From the NCBI RefSeq assembly GCF_003233655.1, contig NZ_CP029829.1, positions 754,978-818,977 on the forward strand: 64,000 bases of DNA. Reading direction: 5' to 3'. This DNA comes from Azospirillum ramasamyi (GTDB lineage: Bacteria; Pseudomonadota; Alphaproteobacteria; Azospirillales; Azospirillaceae). A program made the position numbers and the translations under genes. The notes beneath the pieces were generated by a model. The model ran no database searches. It had not been told where the DNA came from and saw only the letters and a list, made by a program, of their open reading frames with translations. Shown here piece after piece: positions 27,180-36,686 of the stretch (position 1 is its first letter; each line of letters begins with the position of its first letter).

Positions 27180-28721
27180 TCATCCGATCATGCCCAGCTT
27201 GCGCCAGACCGGCAGGCTGTTGGCCATGCACCAGCCCATGCTGTCGGCGATGGCCTTGCGGCTGCCCTCGTCGGCGTTCTCCGGCGCATCCAGGCGGCGC
27301 ATCGCGTGGGCGACCAGCGGGTCCAGCGCCTCCGGCACGCCTTCGCAGAGGCCGTCATAGAGCAGCGCCTCCATCGTGCTGACATGCAGGCCGGCGCCGC
27401 CGATCGACGCGGCGAGCGCGGTGCTCTTGCGTCCCTCGCTGGTGGCGAGTTCGTTGGCGGCGGCGCGGTTGTGGGCCAGAACGCCGGGCAGCGGGTCCAC
27501 CCTTTCCGGCGGGTTCAGGACCGGAATGGCCTGGTTGGAGCCGGTCAGCATCCCGGCGATCTCCACCGCCGACAGGTTGCCGCCGGCCCGGCGGATTTCC
27601 GGCAACTCCATCAGGTCGCCGATGCGGCGCGGCCCCTCGGCCAGCGCGTCGAAGATCGGCTCGTAATGCTTGGCCTCCAGCGTCGCCTCGCCCAGCGGCA
27701 CCTGGATGGTGGTGCGGGCGTCGGCGCGCGGGAGGATCATCGCCATCGCCATGTCCATCAGCATCGCGTCGCGCTTGCCCACGCTGATGCGGCGCGCGCC
27801 GCGGACGAAGACGTCGCGGCGGAAGGGACGGCCGACGCAATAGTCCTTGAAGGTCTCGCGCAGGCTCGGCACGCCGATGCTGTCCAGCGCCTGACGCTGG
27901 TCGGGCGTCAGCGACAGGTCCGGGTAGTTCTCGAACAGCGTGGCGGAGCCGGCATAGGTCAGCTTCGCCTCACCCAGTTCGCGGGCGACATCGACATGGT
28001 AGAGCGGCTGCCAGCTGCCGTTCAGATACTCGTGCGCCAGATAGACCGACTGTTCGGTGCTGTTCTTGGCCTTGGTCTCGCCGCGCAGCTTGCCGAACAT
28101 CGCATCGTCGCCGAGGATCTTGGCCCCGGCCTTGTAGAGCTGTTCGGCGAAGTCCAGGCCGGCCTTGACCTGCACGTCGCTGCGCTGGTGGACCAGACCT
28201 GAATATTCGTAGAGCAGCCGCTGCAGCGGCATCATCGGCGCCCAGCCGGGCATGGCGTTGTAGCTGACATAGACCACGCCGCCCGGCTTCAGCTTCTTCG
28301 CCAGGAAGCGGGCGATGGCGCCGCGGTTCATCGGGCTGACCCAGCTGTAGACGCCATGCAGCGTGACGAAGTCGAATTCCGGCAGCTCCGGCCCTGCGCC
28401 CTCCGCCATCTCGGCGAAGCTCGCCTCATGGAAGCTGATGTTGGTCAGGCCGGCGGCCTCGGCGGCATCGCGGGCGCGGGCGATGTGGGCGGGGTGGAAG
28501 TCCACCGCATGGAACCGCCCCTGCGGGTTGGCCGCCGCGAACAGCGCCACCGTCGTGCCGTGGCCGCAGCCGAGTTCGCAATAGTCGAACCCGTTGGCCG
28601 TGGAGGGCGGGGCGATGCCGTTGATCAGGCAGCTCAGCGTCAGATGCGCCGGCCCCTGTTCGCGGTAGAAGCCCGGCAGATATTCGATGTCCGACACATA
28701 GCCGGCGCTCCAGTCGCTCAT
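27180..28721 (-). CDS. Class I SAM methyltransferase with regulatory domain
   Basis: The first ~200 of 513 residues form a SAM-dependent methyltransferase: CELGCGHGTTVAL is motif I, HAVDFHP is motif II, FDFVTLHGVYSWV is motif IV, and LKPGGVVYVSYNAMPG follows. The middle part (near 170-250) fits the 'methyltransferase regulatory' domain type. The C-terminal half is helical. The gene lies 96 bases after tssG on the same strand, across a palindromic stretch, and ends the tssA-to-tssG unit. Its target is unknown; modification of a secretion component or effector is a guess. GAGGA precedes the ATG. Confidence 0.82.
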   Translation of the reverse strand: MSDWSAGYVSDIEYLPGFYREQGPAHLTLSCLINGIAPPSTANGFDYCELGCGHGTTVALFAAANPQGRFHAVDFHPAHIARARDAAEAAGLTNISFHEASFAEMAEGAGPELPEFDFVTLHGVYSWVSPMNRGAIARFLAKKLKPGGVVYVSYNAMPGWAPMMPLQRLLYEYSGLVHQRSDVQVKAGLDFAEQLYKAGAKILGDDAMFGKLRGETKAKNSTEQSVYLAHEYLNGSWQPLYHVDVARELGEAKLTYAGSATLFENYPDLSLTPDQRQALDSIGVPSLRETFKDYCVGRPFRRDVFVRGARRISVGKRDAMLMDMAMAMILPRADARTTIQVPLGEATLEAKHYEPIFDALAEGPRRIGDLMELPEIRRAGGNLSAVEIAGMLTGSNQAIPVLNPPERVDPLPGVLAHNRAAANELATSEGRKSTALAASIGGAGLHVSTMEALLYDGLCEGVPEALDPLVAHAMRRLDAPENADEGSRKAIADSMGWCMANSLPVWRKLGMIG

Positions 28722-28759
28722 GGGGTCCTCGTCGTTCTACGGGGTGCGGTAGGGGCGGT

Positions 28760-28801
28760 GCCCCCCTCTCCCGCGAAGCGGGGGATGGTTGGGGAGGGGG
28801 C
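28760..28801. repeat. Palindromic CCCTCTCCC element after tssG
   Basis: The arms GCCCCCCTCTCCC (28760-28772) and GGGGAGGGGGC (28791-28801) pair imperfectly around an inner hairpin CCCGC-GAA-GCGGG (28770-28782). It lies between tssG and the methyltransferase gene and may act as an attenuator or RNA-stability element. It shares its core with hairpins at 4678 and 32187. Confidence 0.55.
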
Positions 28802-28817
28802 AACGCGCCCGCACGCC

Positions 28818-29903
28818 TTACAAATCCTGCATCGGGAAAACCGCGTCCTTGCGCTCGACCGGGCTCGGCGCGTGCAGCACCCAGCCGTTCCAGCCGAGCC
28901 GCGCGGCGTTGGGATCGTCGTCGCCGGCGGCGAGCCGGGCGGCGGGAACCTCGGGCGCCTGCAAGGTCACCTGAAGCTCGAAATCCAGTTCCGGCCCCAC
29001 ATACATGCGGACCAGATCCTGCAGCTTCCGGAACTCCCGGCCTTCCGGCATGAAGTCGCGGAACTGGTCGTGGTTCAGCGGGCCGATGCGCAGGCGGAAC
29101 TTGCCCTGCACGTCCCAGGCGCGGTCGCCGGCCAGCGCGTCGATCCCCAGCCGGCAGTGCTGGCCCTCGGGATCGGACAGGCTGGGCAGGCGGGTCTGAC
29201 CGTCCGGCGCGATCGGCAGCCAGCCGCCGACGAAGCTCTCCACCGTCACCGGGCGGCCGAGGAAGTCCGACAGCATCGCCTGCAGATCGGCGGCCGAGCG
29301 GGTGCCGCGCGACATCAGGCCGGAATAATGCAGGAGGGTCTCGTCCTCCACCACCAGCCGCTTGCTCAGCGAAGGCTGGCCGATGCCGACGAAGCTGGAC
29401 AGCGTGGTGCTGACCGGGTCGGGCTCGCGCTGTCCCTGGCCGCGCTCGAAGGACACCGGCAGCCGGTACTTGGCCCAGGCCCGGTAGAACAGCGAGAAGC
29501 TGCGGTGATGGAAGACGTCGAAAAAGTCGCGCAGCGCCCGGTTCCGCTCGCGCAAGGAGCGGATCATCAACTCGGTATAGTGCTGCGGCAGCACGCCAAG
29601 CGGGCCGACCAGCCCCAGGAAGGCTCCGACCACCGTCGGCGGGCGCCCGTCCGCACCCGGCTCCGCCCCGGCCACCTGATTGCCGGGGAAGGTCAGCGAG
29701 GTTTCGGCACGCAGGCGCACGACCTCCTCGCGCGGGTCATGGTCGTGGCCCACGGCATGGCGGCGCGCGGTGCGCGGATCGCGCGCGTCGCGCCGGGCCT
29801 GCCATTCCAGCACCCGCACCGCCTGGAAGAAGTCGAAGCGGTGGGGCGCGCGGAACAGCCGGTCGATTACAGAAGCGGGCGGTTGCCGGCGCGGGCGGGC
29901 CAT
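28818..29903 (-). CDS. tssG: TssG, T6SS baseplate component
   Basis: The 361-residue protein fits TssG/ImpH. The N-terminal DRLFRAPHRFDFFQAVRVLE and the segment GPLGVLPQHYTELMIR are hallmark family stretches, followed by FHHRSFSLFYRAW. TssG forms the baseplate wedge with TssE, TssF and TssK in the cytoplasm. Its ATG at 29903 lies inside the tssF coding region (37-base overlap), with GGAG about ten bases ahead, which suggests coupled production of the two partners. Confidence 0.94.
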   Translation of the reverse strand: MARPRRQPPASVIDRLFRAPHRFDFFQAVRVLEWQARRDARDPRTARRHAVGHDHDPREEVVRLRAETSLTFPGNQVAGAEPGADGRPPTVVGAFLGLVGPLGVLPQHYTELMIRSLRERNRALRDFFDVFHHRSFSLFYRAWAKYRLPVSFERGQGQREPDPVSTTLSSFVGIGQPSLSKRLVVEDETLLHYSGLMSRGTRSAADLQAMLSDFLGRPVTVESFVGGWLPIAPDGQTRLPSLSDPEGQHCRLGIDALAGDRAWDVQGKFRLRIGPLNHDQFRDFMPEGREFRKLQDLVRMYVGPELDFELQVTLQAPEVPAARLAAGDDDPNAARLGWNGWVLHAPSPVERKDAVFPMQDL

Positions 29904-31699
29904 GTGCGAAGCACTCCGGTGCGGCCCTTGACCGTAGCGGTCAGCCGCGTGAAGGAATTGATCGAGCAGTACAGCCCCAGGAAATGGTCGAGGATCATCG
30001 CCAGCAGGAACATGCCGCTGCCGCTGAAGCGCTGCGGGTCGAACTCGATGCCGATGTCGATGCCCCGGCACATGGCGTCGCCCCAGGCGACGTCGCCCGG
30101 CCGGGACGGCGCCCGCGCGGTGCCGCGTTTGGTCGTCACCTTGACGATGCCGTCGGCGATGCCGCGGGTCTCGGCGGAATCGCGGAAGTCGTAGAGCCGC
30201 AGGATCTCGCGCAGCGCCTCCGTCCCCTCCGCCCCGCCGGAGATCGACAGGTGGTTCAGCAGCAGGTGGGACACGAGGCGCCAGCGGTGGCCCTTGCGCT
30301 CGGCGATGCGCAGGGTCGGCGTCGGCGGCGTCAGGCAGGACAGGCCGGCGACCGCCGCCATCCCCTCCGTCAGCTTCAGATGCGGGTGGCCGCCGCCATA
30401 GGGCAGTTGTCCCGGCAGGTCGCGGTTGAGGCAGGTCGTCTCCACCGACAGCACCGATTCCGCCGGGCTCGACGGGTCGAAATCAAGATCGACCAGCGCC
30501 AGATGCACCTCGGTGCCGGGATCGCGCCCGCCGGCCGGGCGGCGGCTGGCGGTGTAATAGGTGCGGCTGACCGCTTCGACGCCGCCATGGCGCAGGCCGT
30601 AGAAGGGCAGGAAGCGCCGCTGCTTCCCGTCGGGATCGGTGGCGAGCACGCCGTCCACCGAATAGACCTCCAGCGCGCCGGGGCGGCGGGCATCGGGAAC
30701 CACGCGATGCTCGTGCTGGGTCTGGGTCAGGGCGACCGGCTCCGCCCGCTGGCGGAACAGGTTGACCACCGGGGTGCAACCGAGCGCGAAATTGTCCTTC
30801 GACACCGCGCGTTCCAGGTCGCCGTCGGTGCTGTTCAGATAGATGAAGATCTCCAGCGTGTTGCCGGCGCGGCGCAGCACCTTCGGCGAGACGTGGAGAT
30901 CGAAGAACAGGAACTTTTCCGGGAAGGCGAAATACTCGGTCAGCAGCCGGTAGCCGCCATGGGAGCGGGCGGGGTAGGGCAGCATGCCCTCGTCCTCGCC
31001 GAAGCCGACCGGGCGGATGGCGTCTGGACCGAGGATCACCGCGTTCGGGTCGCGCGGATCGTCGGCCAGCGCCACCGAGACCGCGTTGTTGAAGATCAGT
31101 TCGTGCAGGGCATAGACCTGCTGCGGCTGGCCGCGCAGGAAGAAGCGCAAGGTGTCGGGCGCCAGCTCGGTGAAGGTCATTTCCGGCACGCGGCAGCGCA
31201 GGGTCAGGCGCAGCGAGGCCACCGCGTCGCCCGCGCGCGGGTTGGGCGGCGCCACCAGCGGCCGGCCGGCGAGCACCGCCTGATCCAGTTCGATCGGCCA
31301 GAGCGTCGCGGGATAGACGGTGCGGAAGCGGCAGGTTTCCCCGCGCAGCGCCTCCGTCTCCAGCTCCGTTCCCTTGGGCACGGTGTGCGAGCCGGTCAGG
31401 TCCGGGCTGCTCTTCATCTGCACCACCGCCATCGACGGGATCGGCGCCAGATAATGCGGGTAGAGCACGTCGAGCAGCGTGTCCACCAGCTCTGGATACT
31501 CGTCGTCCAGCTTGCGGCTGATGCGGGCGTTGAGGAAGGCGACGCCTTCCAGCAGGCGGGCGACATGCGGATCCTCCACCGCATCCGCGCTGAGCCGCAG
31601 CCGGCCGGCGATCTTCGGATGCGCCTCCGAGAACTCCGCCGCCATGCGGCGAAGATAGGTCAGCTCGCGGTTGTAGTATGGGAGGAGTTCGTCAGCCAC
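29867..31699 (-). CDS. tssF: TssF, T6SS baseplate component
   Basis: At 610 residues this is full-length TssF/ImpG. The opening LLPYYNRELTYLRRMAAEFSE and the later HPHYLAPIPSMAV are classic family motifs. Two TssF and one TssG form the baseplate wedge around the VgrG spike. The start overlaps the end of tssE by eight bases and the end overlaps tssG. Confidence 0.95.
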   Translation of the reverse strand: MADELLPYYNRELTYLRRMAAEFSEAHPKIAGRLRLSADAVEDPHVARLLEGVAFLNARISRKLDDEYPELVDTLLDVLYPHYLAPIPSMAVVQMKSSPDLTGSHTVPKGTELETEALRGETCRFRTVYPATLWPIELDQAVLAGRPLVAPPNPRAGDAVASLRLTLRCRVPEMTFTELAPDTLRFFLRGQPQQVYALHELIFNNAVSVALADDPRDPNAVILGPDAIRPVGFGEDEGMLPYPARSHGGYRLLTEYFAFPEKFLFFDLHVSPKVLRRAGNTLEIFIYLNSTDGDLERAVSKDNFALGCTPVVNLFRQRAEPVALTQTQHEHRVVPDARRPGALEVYSVDGVLATDPDGKQRRFLPFYGLRHGGVEAVSRTYYTASRRPAGGRDPGTEVHLALVDLDFDPSSPAESVLSVETTCLNRDLPGQLPYGGGHPHLKLTEGMAAVAGLSCLTPPTPTLRIAERKGHRWRLVSHLLLNHLSISGGAEGTEALREILRLYDFRDSAETRGIADGIVKVTTKRGTARAPSRPGDVAWGDAMCRGIDIGIEFDPQRFSGSGMFLLAMILDHFLGLYCSINSFTRLTATVKGRTGVLRTWPARAGNRPLL

Positions 31700-32168
31700 G
31701 GGCCTTGCTCGTCACGGTGACCATGTTGGAGGTGGGATCGACCACCGAATCGAAGACCATCGGCTCGGGCGCCGGGTCGGCATGGATCAGCGCCTCGATC
31801 CGGAAGCGCAGGGTGCGGTCGGCCGGATCGCTGTTCTCGACCATGCTCACCGCCAGATGGGCGAAGCGCGGCTCCCACCGGCGGATCGCCGCCTCGATCT
31901 GCGCCACCACCTCGCGCCGGCGGGATTCGGTGGCGACATTCTCCACCAACAGGTCATGGCAGCCGTAGCCGAGGATCGAGTCCGCCAGCTCCGTCAGGTC
32001 GTCCGGCCAGCCCAGCACCCGCCGCCGGGTGTTCAGCAGGTTCTCCAGGTCGCGCCGGATGGCCGCCCGCAGATCCGCCACGGTGTGCGGTCGCGGCGCC
32101 ACATGCTCCGGCGTGTCGTCGAGCAGACGGTCCAGGACGGACAGGGTGATGGACTGGTTGCGATCCAT
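31692..32168 (-). CDS. tssE: TssE, gp25-like baseplate protein
   Basis: The 158-residue protein matches TssE/ImpF, homologous to phage T4 gp25 (lysozyme-like fold without lytic activity). SVLDRLLDD, the DLENLLNTRR segment and the terminal LRFRIEALI block are visible. The segment AIRRWEPRF holds the conserved E-P-R pattern. It starts sheath polymerisation at the baseplate. The gene is preceded by a strong hairpin in the tagJ-tssE gap. Confidence 0.94.
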   Translation of the reverse strand: MDRNQSITLSVLDRLLDDTPEHVAPRPHTVADLRAAIRRDLENLLNTRRRVLGWPDDLTELADSILGYGCHDLLVENVATESRRREVVAQIEAAIRRWEPRFAHLAVSMVENSDPADRTLRFRIEALIHADPAPEPMVFDSVVDPTSNMVTVTSKARG

Positions 32169-32186
32169 TGCTGACCTTTGCGTCGT

Positions 32187-32213
32187 CGCCCTCTCCCGGC
32201 CCGGGAGAGGGCG
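32187..32213 (-). repeat. Perfect 11-bp hairpin between tagJ and tssE
   Basis: CGCCCTCTCCC pairs perfectly with GGGAGAGGGCG around a 5-base loop. It fills the 51-base gap between tagJ and tssE. No T-run follows in the direction of transcription, so it looks more like an RNA-processing or stability element than a full terminator inside the operon. Confidence 0.6.
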
Positions 32214-32219
32214 TTAACC

Positions 32220-33017
32220 TCACACCGCCCCGGAGAACTCCAGCGTGCCAAGCTGCAGCATCGGAACGCTCTCCTCGCCGACGAGGAAGCAGCGCTGGCC
32301 GGTCCCGCGCACCGGCGCATCCTCCGACCAGTCCGTCGCCCGGCCCAGCTTCAGCGCATCATCGGCGTCGGCCGGGGCGCCGCCGTACAGCGTGGGCAGA
32401 TACACCTCGCCGTCCGGGCCGCCGCGCACCACCATGTGGGCCGGGCGCCACAGCAGGTCGCGCGGGCGCTGGGGGGCGCGGAACTCGACCAGCTCCACCG
32501 TCTCGGTGGCGATCCAGAAATACTTGCCGGTGCTGGTGTAGACCTCGAAGAAGCCGCCGGTCAGGTCGTCCAGGTCGCGGAAATCGTCGAAGGACGTGCC
32601 GTCATGGCTGCCGGACACCGGCGGGCGCATCTCCTCGGCCTGGGCCAGCTTGGCCAAAGCCTCGGCGGTGTCGCCGGCGCGCAGCGCGACCAGCGCCTCC
32701 AGATGCAGGCGCAGATGGTCGGCCGGCTGGTCGATGAATTCCGGCACGCGGCCGTCGGCGAACAGCTGGCGCCGCGCCTGCTCGGCCCGCACCAGCTGGC
32801 GGAACAGCGCCATGGTGACGGCCACCTGCGGCTCCTGCGTGCCGATGGTGTCGAGCTGCAGGTCGGCGCGCTCCAGATTGCCGGAGAAGCTCAGCAGCTC
32901 GGCCAGGAAGACGCGGCGGTCGAGATCGGTCGGCTTCTTCTTGATCTCGCCGTTCAGCGCGGCGATCGCCTCGTCGAGACGGCCAGCCTGGAACAGTTGG
33001 GCTGCGGTTTCGCTCAT
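32220..33017 (-). CDS. tagJ: TagJ/ImpE-like T6SS accessory protein
   Basis: The 265-residue protein matches the ImpE/TagJ family. A helical, TPR-like N-terminal half (LFQAGRLDEAIAALNGEIKKK and related segments) is followed by a beta-rich C-terminal domain with RPRDLLWRPAHM and VYLPTLYGG. TagJ of Pseudomonas binds TssB and is found in systems whose ClpV recognises the sheath differently. GGGAGAG lies nine bases ahead of the ATG at 33017. It follows the second TssC gene. Confidence 0.9.
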   Translation of the reverse strand: MSETAAQLFQAGRLDEAIAALNGEIKKKPTDLDRRVFLAELLSFSGNLERADLQLDTIGTQEPQVAVTMALFRQLVRAEQARRQLFADGRVPEFIDQPADHLRLHLEALVALRAGDTAEALAKLAQAEEMRPPVSGSHDGTSFDDFRDLDDLTGGFFEVYTSTGKYFWIATETVELVEFRAPQRPRDLLWRPAHMVVRGGPDGEVYLPTLYGGAPADADDALKLGRATDWSEDAPVRGTGQRCFLVGEESVPMLQLGTLEFSGAV

Positions 33018-33067
33018 GGTCTGTATCTCTCCCTGGATGGAGCGCCTGACTCCGTTTGACGGTCGGG

Positions 33068-34630
33068 TCAGGCCGCGCCGCCGGTTTGGGCCAGCTCGGT
33101 CACCAGCTTGAAGGTCGAAAAGACCTGATCCAGCTGGAAGTGCGGCCGAAGATGGATGACGCATTGATAGTTGCCGGGCTTGCCCGGAATGGCGCGGACC
33201 TGGATGCTGCCCTCGCGCAAGGGATAGCGGGCCTTCTGGTCCAGGCTGGCGTCGTCGTTGCCCAGGCAATAGCCGTGCAGCCAGCTCTGCAGGTCGCGCT
33301 CGCATTCCTCCGGCGTGACGAAGGAGCCGACGCGGTCGCGCACCATCACCTTCATGAAATGGGCGAAGCGGGCGACGCAGAACATGTAGCGCAGCATCGC
33401 CGACAGCCGGGCGTTGGCCGTCGCCGTCGCGGTGGTGAACTGGCCGACCCGCTGGACCGACTGGTTGCCGTAGAAGACCAGATAGGGCGTGTCCTTGCAG
33501 CGGCTGACCGGGATGAATCCGAGGTCGTCGAGATCGCGCTCCAACTGGTCGGAGATCGAGACCTCGACCGAGAACTTCTGCGCCACCCTGACGCTGTCGG
33601 TGGCGAAATCCGGCACCACCAGCTCGGTCACCAATCCGCCGCCCACCACGTCGCGCTGCGCGCCGCGGATGTCGGCGAACCAGCCATGCTGAAGGAAGGA
33701 GCGGATCAGCACGGTGCCGAAGGCGAAGACGGCATTGCCCCAGCAATGGTCCTCCAGCCGCATGCCGCCCCCGTATCCACTGGCACCGCCGACCGATTCC
33801 TCGCGGAAGCGGAAGCCGTGGCGGGCCTGCGGATCGTCGCCATAGGGCTCGCGCATCAGCACGCGCGGCAGGGCCACGCCGACGAACCGCGAATCCTCGG
33901 TTTCCTGGAAGCGCTGCCAGCGCTGGTATTCCGCCTGCCGCAGCACCGATTTCAGGTCGAGCGGCAGGCCGAGCTCGTGGAAGGTCTCCAGGCCGAACAG
34001 CTCGGGCGCCGCACCGACGATGGCGGGCGCGAAGGCGGCGGCGGCGACCTGCGCCAGCCCCTTGAGGCCGGACACGTCGTCGGTCGGCCGCTCCTTGGTC
34101 GGGCGATGCTGGACGGCGTAGTCGCACAGCAGCACGCCGAAGGGGCGGCCGCCGGGCATGCCGAACTCGTCGCTGTAGACCTTGTTGAACAGCTGGCTCT
34201 GGTCGAACTCGATGGCGCGTTCCTGGTCGCGGCACAGTTCGGGCCAGGTCAGGTTGAGCAGGCGCAGCACCACCGTCTCGGCGTTCTGCGACTGCTTCAC
34301 CAGCGCGCGCACCCCGCGCCAGGAGCCTTCCAGCGACTGGAAGCGCTTGTGGTGCAGGATGGCGTTGACCTGTTCGGACAGCAGCGCGTCGATCGCCGCG
34401 ATGTCGCGGTCGAGGGCGGCGCGCAGCTTGTCCAGACTGTCATGTACGGGAAGCGTGATGCCGAACCACAGCCGCAACGCCTCCCCGGGGCCATCGGCCG
34501 CCAGGAAGGCATCGAGCGGGCCGGCATCGTCGCGGCCGAGCGCCATGTCGACCGCCCGCAGACGCAACGGCCGTTCAAGGACCGTTGCCTCCGCGTCGTC
34601 AGCATGAATTTCGGCCGCTGCCTCGGTCAT
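33068..34630 (-). CDS. TssC paralogue (ImpD-type sheath protein)
   Basis: The 520-residue protein is homologous to TssC along its length and sits right after the true tssC gene with a seven-base gap. Shared blocks include LEGSWRGVRALV, FDQSQLFNKVYSDEFG, PFGVLLCDY and the C-terminal GNYQCVIHLRPHFQL. It is clearly divergent, with an added N-terminal 55 residues and fewer conserved core residues. Tandem TssC-like genes are typical of 'imp' clusters (impC-impD). Whether the protein enters the sheath or acts at the baseplate is not known to me. Confidence 0.88.
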   Translation of the reverse strand: MTEAAAEIHADDAEATVLERPLRLRAVDMALGRDDAGPLDAFLAADGPGEALRLWFGITLPVHDSLDKLRAALDRDIAAIDALLSEQVNAILHHKRFQSLEGSWRGVRALVKQSQNAETVVLRLLNLTWPELCRDQERAIEFDQSQLFNKVYSDEFGMPGGRPFGVLLCDYAVQHRPTKERPTDDVSGLKGLAQVAAAAFAPAIVGAAPELFGLETFHELGLPLDLKSVLRQAEYQRWQRFQETEDSRFVGVALPRVLMREPYGDDPQARHGFRFREESVGGASGYGGGMRLEDHCWGNAVFAFGTVLIRSFLQHGWFADIRGAQRDVVGGGLVTELVVPDFATDSVRVAQKFSVEVSISDQLERDLDDLGFIPVSRCKDTPYLVFYGNQSVQRVGQFTTATATANARLSAMLRYMFCVARFAHFMKVMVRDRVGSFVTPEECERDLQSWLHGYCLGNDDASLDQKARYPLREGSIQVRAIPGKPGNYQCVIHLRPHFQLDQVFSTFKLVTELAQTGGAA

Positions 34631-34637
34631 GCGGCTA

Positions 34638-36131
34638 TCAGCCGGCCTGCGGGATGCGGGCGACCATGCGCATGGAGGTGGTCAGTTCCTCCATCTGCAG
34701 CCACGGGCGCATCCAGGCGACGGCGTTGTAGGAGCCGGGCTTGCCCGGGATCTCCTTCACCTGCACCTTGGCTTCGGCCAGCGGGTACTTCGCCTTCATC
34801 TCCTGGCCCGCGGCTTCGTTGCCGTTGACGTAGTTGAGGATCCAGCGGTTCAGCCACGCCTCGCAGTCGCTCGCCTCCATGAAGGAGCCGATCTTGTCGC
34901 GCGCCATGATCTTCAGGTAATGGGCGAAACGCGAGGTCGCCATGATGTAGGGCAGGCGGGCGGAGATCGCGGCGTTCGCGGTCGCCTCCGGCCGGTCGTA
35001 CTTCTTGGGCTTCTGCGTGGTCTGGGCGCCGAAGAAGACGGCGTAGTCCTGGTTCTTGTAATGGCAGAGCGGCAGGAAGCCCAGCTTCGACAGTTCGGCC
35101 TCGCGGCGATCGGTGATGCCGATCTCGGTCGGGCACTTGGCGTCGCTGTCGCCGTCGTCCGAGGTGAAGGTGTGGAAGGGCAGGTTCTCCACCTTGCCGC
35201 CGCCCTCGGCGCCGCGGATGGCCGTGCACCAGCCATACTGCGAGAAGGCGTTGGTCAGGCGCTGGCCCAGCGCGTAGGAGGCGTTCATCCAGCAGTAATC
35301 GTTGTGGGCCATCGGCCGGGCGATACCGCCTTCGTACGGAGCCTCTTCGTACTCGAACTCCTCGATCGGCTTGGTGTTGGCGCCGTAGGGCATGCGGGCG
35401 AGCACGCGCGGCATGGTCAGCGTGACGAAGCGGCTGTCGTCGCTCTCACGGAAGCTGCGCCACTTGGTGTACTCGACGCTGTCGAAGATCTTCTCGAGGT
35501 CGCGCGGCTTCGACAGCTCGGTCATGTCCTCGAAGCCGAACAGCTTCGGGCTGGCGGCCGAGATGAAGGGCGCGAAGGCGGCCGCCGCGACGTTGGAGAC
35601 GCCGGTCAGCAGCTCCATGTCGTCGGGGTGGTTGGTGAACTCGTAGTCGCCGATCAGGGCGCCGTAGGGCTCGCCGCCGGCGATGCCGAACTCGTTCTCG
35701 TAGATCTTCTTGAACAGGTTGCTCTGGTCGAACTCGACCGCCTTCGAGATGTCCTTGTACAGGTCCTTCTTCGGGCAGTTCATGACGCGGATCTTGAGCG
35801 TGGAGCCCGTCTCCGAGTTCATGACCAGATAGTTCAGGCCGCGCCACGAGCCTTCCAGCTTCTGGAACTTCTCGTGGTGCATGATTGCGTTGAGCTGCTT
35901 GCTGATCTTGGCGTCGATCGCGGCGATCGCCTTGTTGATCGTCTGGCCCAGGTTCTTGTTGAAGGTGACCGTGCCGGCCAGCGCTTCCTGGGTCAGGGTG
36001 CGCAGCAACTCCTGCGCACGGTCCGGCTCGGTCTGCTTGGTGGCGGCGATGGCCTGGTCGAGGATGGAGAGGCCGGTGCCTTCGGCAACGGCGGCGCCGG
36101 CGGCCGCGCCCTGGGACTGAGCGTCGCTCAT
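34638..36131 (-). CDS. tssC: TssC, T6SS contractile sheath large subunit
   Basis: The 497-residue protein is canonical TssC/VipB. Conserved blocks are [42 protein letters not shown], the [21 protein letters not shown] stretch (split by the family's variable insert) and the terminal [14 protein letters not shown]. With TssB it forms the tube that contracts to propel Hcp/VgrG. It starts four bases after tssB on the same strand. Confidence 0.97.
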   Translation of the reverse strand: MSDAQSQGAAAGAAVAEGTGLSILDQAIAATKQTEPDRAQELLRTLTQEALAGTVTFNKNLGQTINKAIAAIDAKISKQLNAIMHHEKFQKLEGSWRGLNYLVMNSETGSTLKIRVMNCPKKDLYKDISKAVEFDQSNLFKKIYENEFGIAGGEPYGALIGDYEFTNHPDDMELLTGVSNVAAAAFAPFISAASPKLFGFEDMTELSKPRDLEKIFDSVEYTKWRSFRESDDSRFVTLTMPRVLARMPYGANTKPIEEFEYEEAPYEGGIARPMAHNDYCWMNASYALGQRLTNAFSQYGWCTAIRGAEGGGKVENLPFHTFTSDDGDSDAKCPTEIGITDRREAELSKLGFLPLCHYKNQDYAVFFGAQTTQKPKKYDRPEATANAAISARLPYIMATSRFAHYLKIMARDKIGSFMEASDCEAWLNRWILNYVNGNEAAGQEMKAKYPLAEAKVQVKEIPGKPGSYNAVAWMRPWLQMEELTTSMRMVARIPQAG

Positions 36132-36135
36132 CGGA

Positions 36136-36642
36136 TCAACCCTCCTTCTTCTCGGTGCCGAGCTCGCCGCTCAGCGCGGCCAGCTCGTCGGTGTTCTGCA
36201 GCACGCGCTCCAGCAGGCCCTCCAGCTCTTCCGAGCGGTCGGCCTTGCTCAGCAGGTCGCGCAGCTGGTTGCGGGTCTCCAGCAGCTTGCGCAGCGGCTC
36301 GACCTGCTGGACGACGCGGCCCGGCTCGAAATCCTCCATCGACTTGAAGGCGAGGTCGACCGACAGCTGGGTGCCGTCGTCGGCGAGCGTGTTGTCGACC
36401 TTCATCTTCAGGCCGGGCGTCATGCGGGCCATGACGTCGTTGAAGTTGTCGCGGTCGATCTGAATGAACTTGCGGTCCTTCAGGGGCTTCAGCGGCTCCG
36501 TCGGATCGCCCGAGAAGTCGCCGAGCACGCCCACGACGAAGGGCAGCTCCTTGACGACGGTCGCACCTTCGGTCTCGACGTCGTAGGTGATGTGGACGCG
36601 GGGCTTGCGCACGCGATCCAGCTTCTGGTGGATACTCGCCAT
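36136..36642 (-). CDS. tssB: TssB, T6SS contractile sheath small subunit
   Basis: The 168-residue TssB/VipA protein opens with [22 protein letters not shown], broken here only by normal family variation. [14 protein letters not shown] and [14 protein letters not shown] follow. The C-terminal helix, with [17 protein letters not shown], is the part that contacts ClpV or TagJ in other systems. AGGGAGG lies before the ATG. It is the second gene of the tssA-led unit. Confidence 0.97.
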   Translation of the reverse strand: MASIHQKLDRVRKPRVHITYDVETEGATVVKELPFVVGVLGDFSGDPTEPLKPLKDRKFIQIDRDNFNDVMARMTPGLKMKVDNTLADDGTQLSVDLAFKSMEDFEPGRVVQQVEPLRKLLETRNQLRDLLSKADRSEELEGLLERVLQNTDELAALSGELGTEKKEG

Positions 36643-36686
36643 GTTATCGGACCTCCCTGCTCACGCCGTAGGATAGGCGGTGATCG

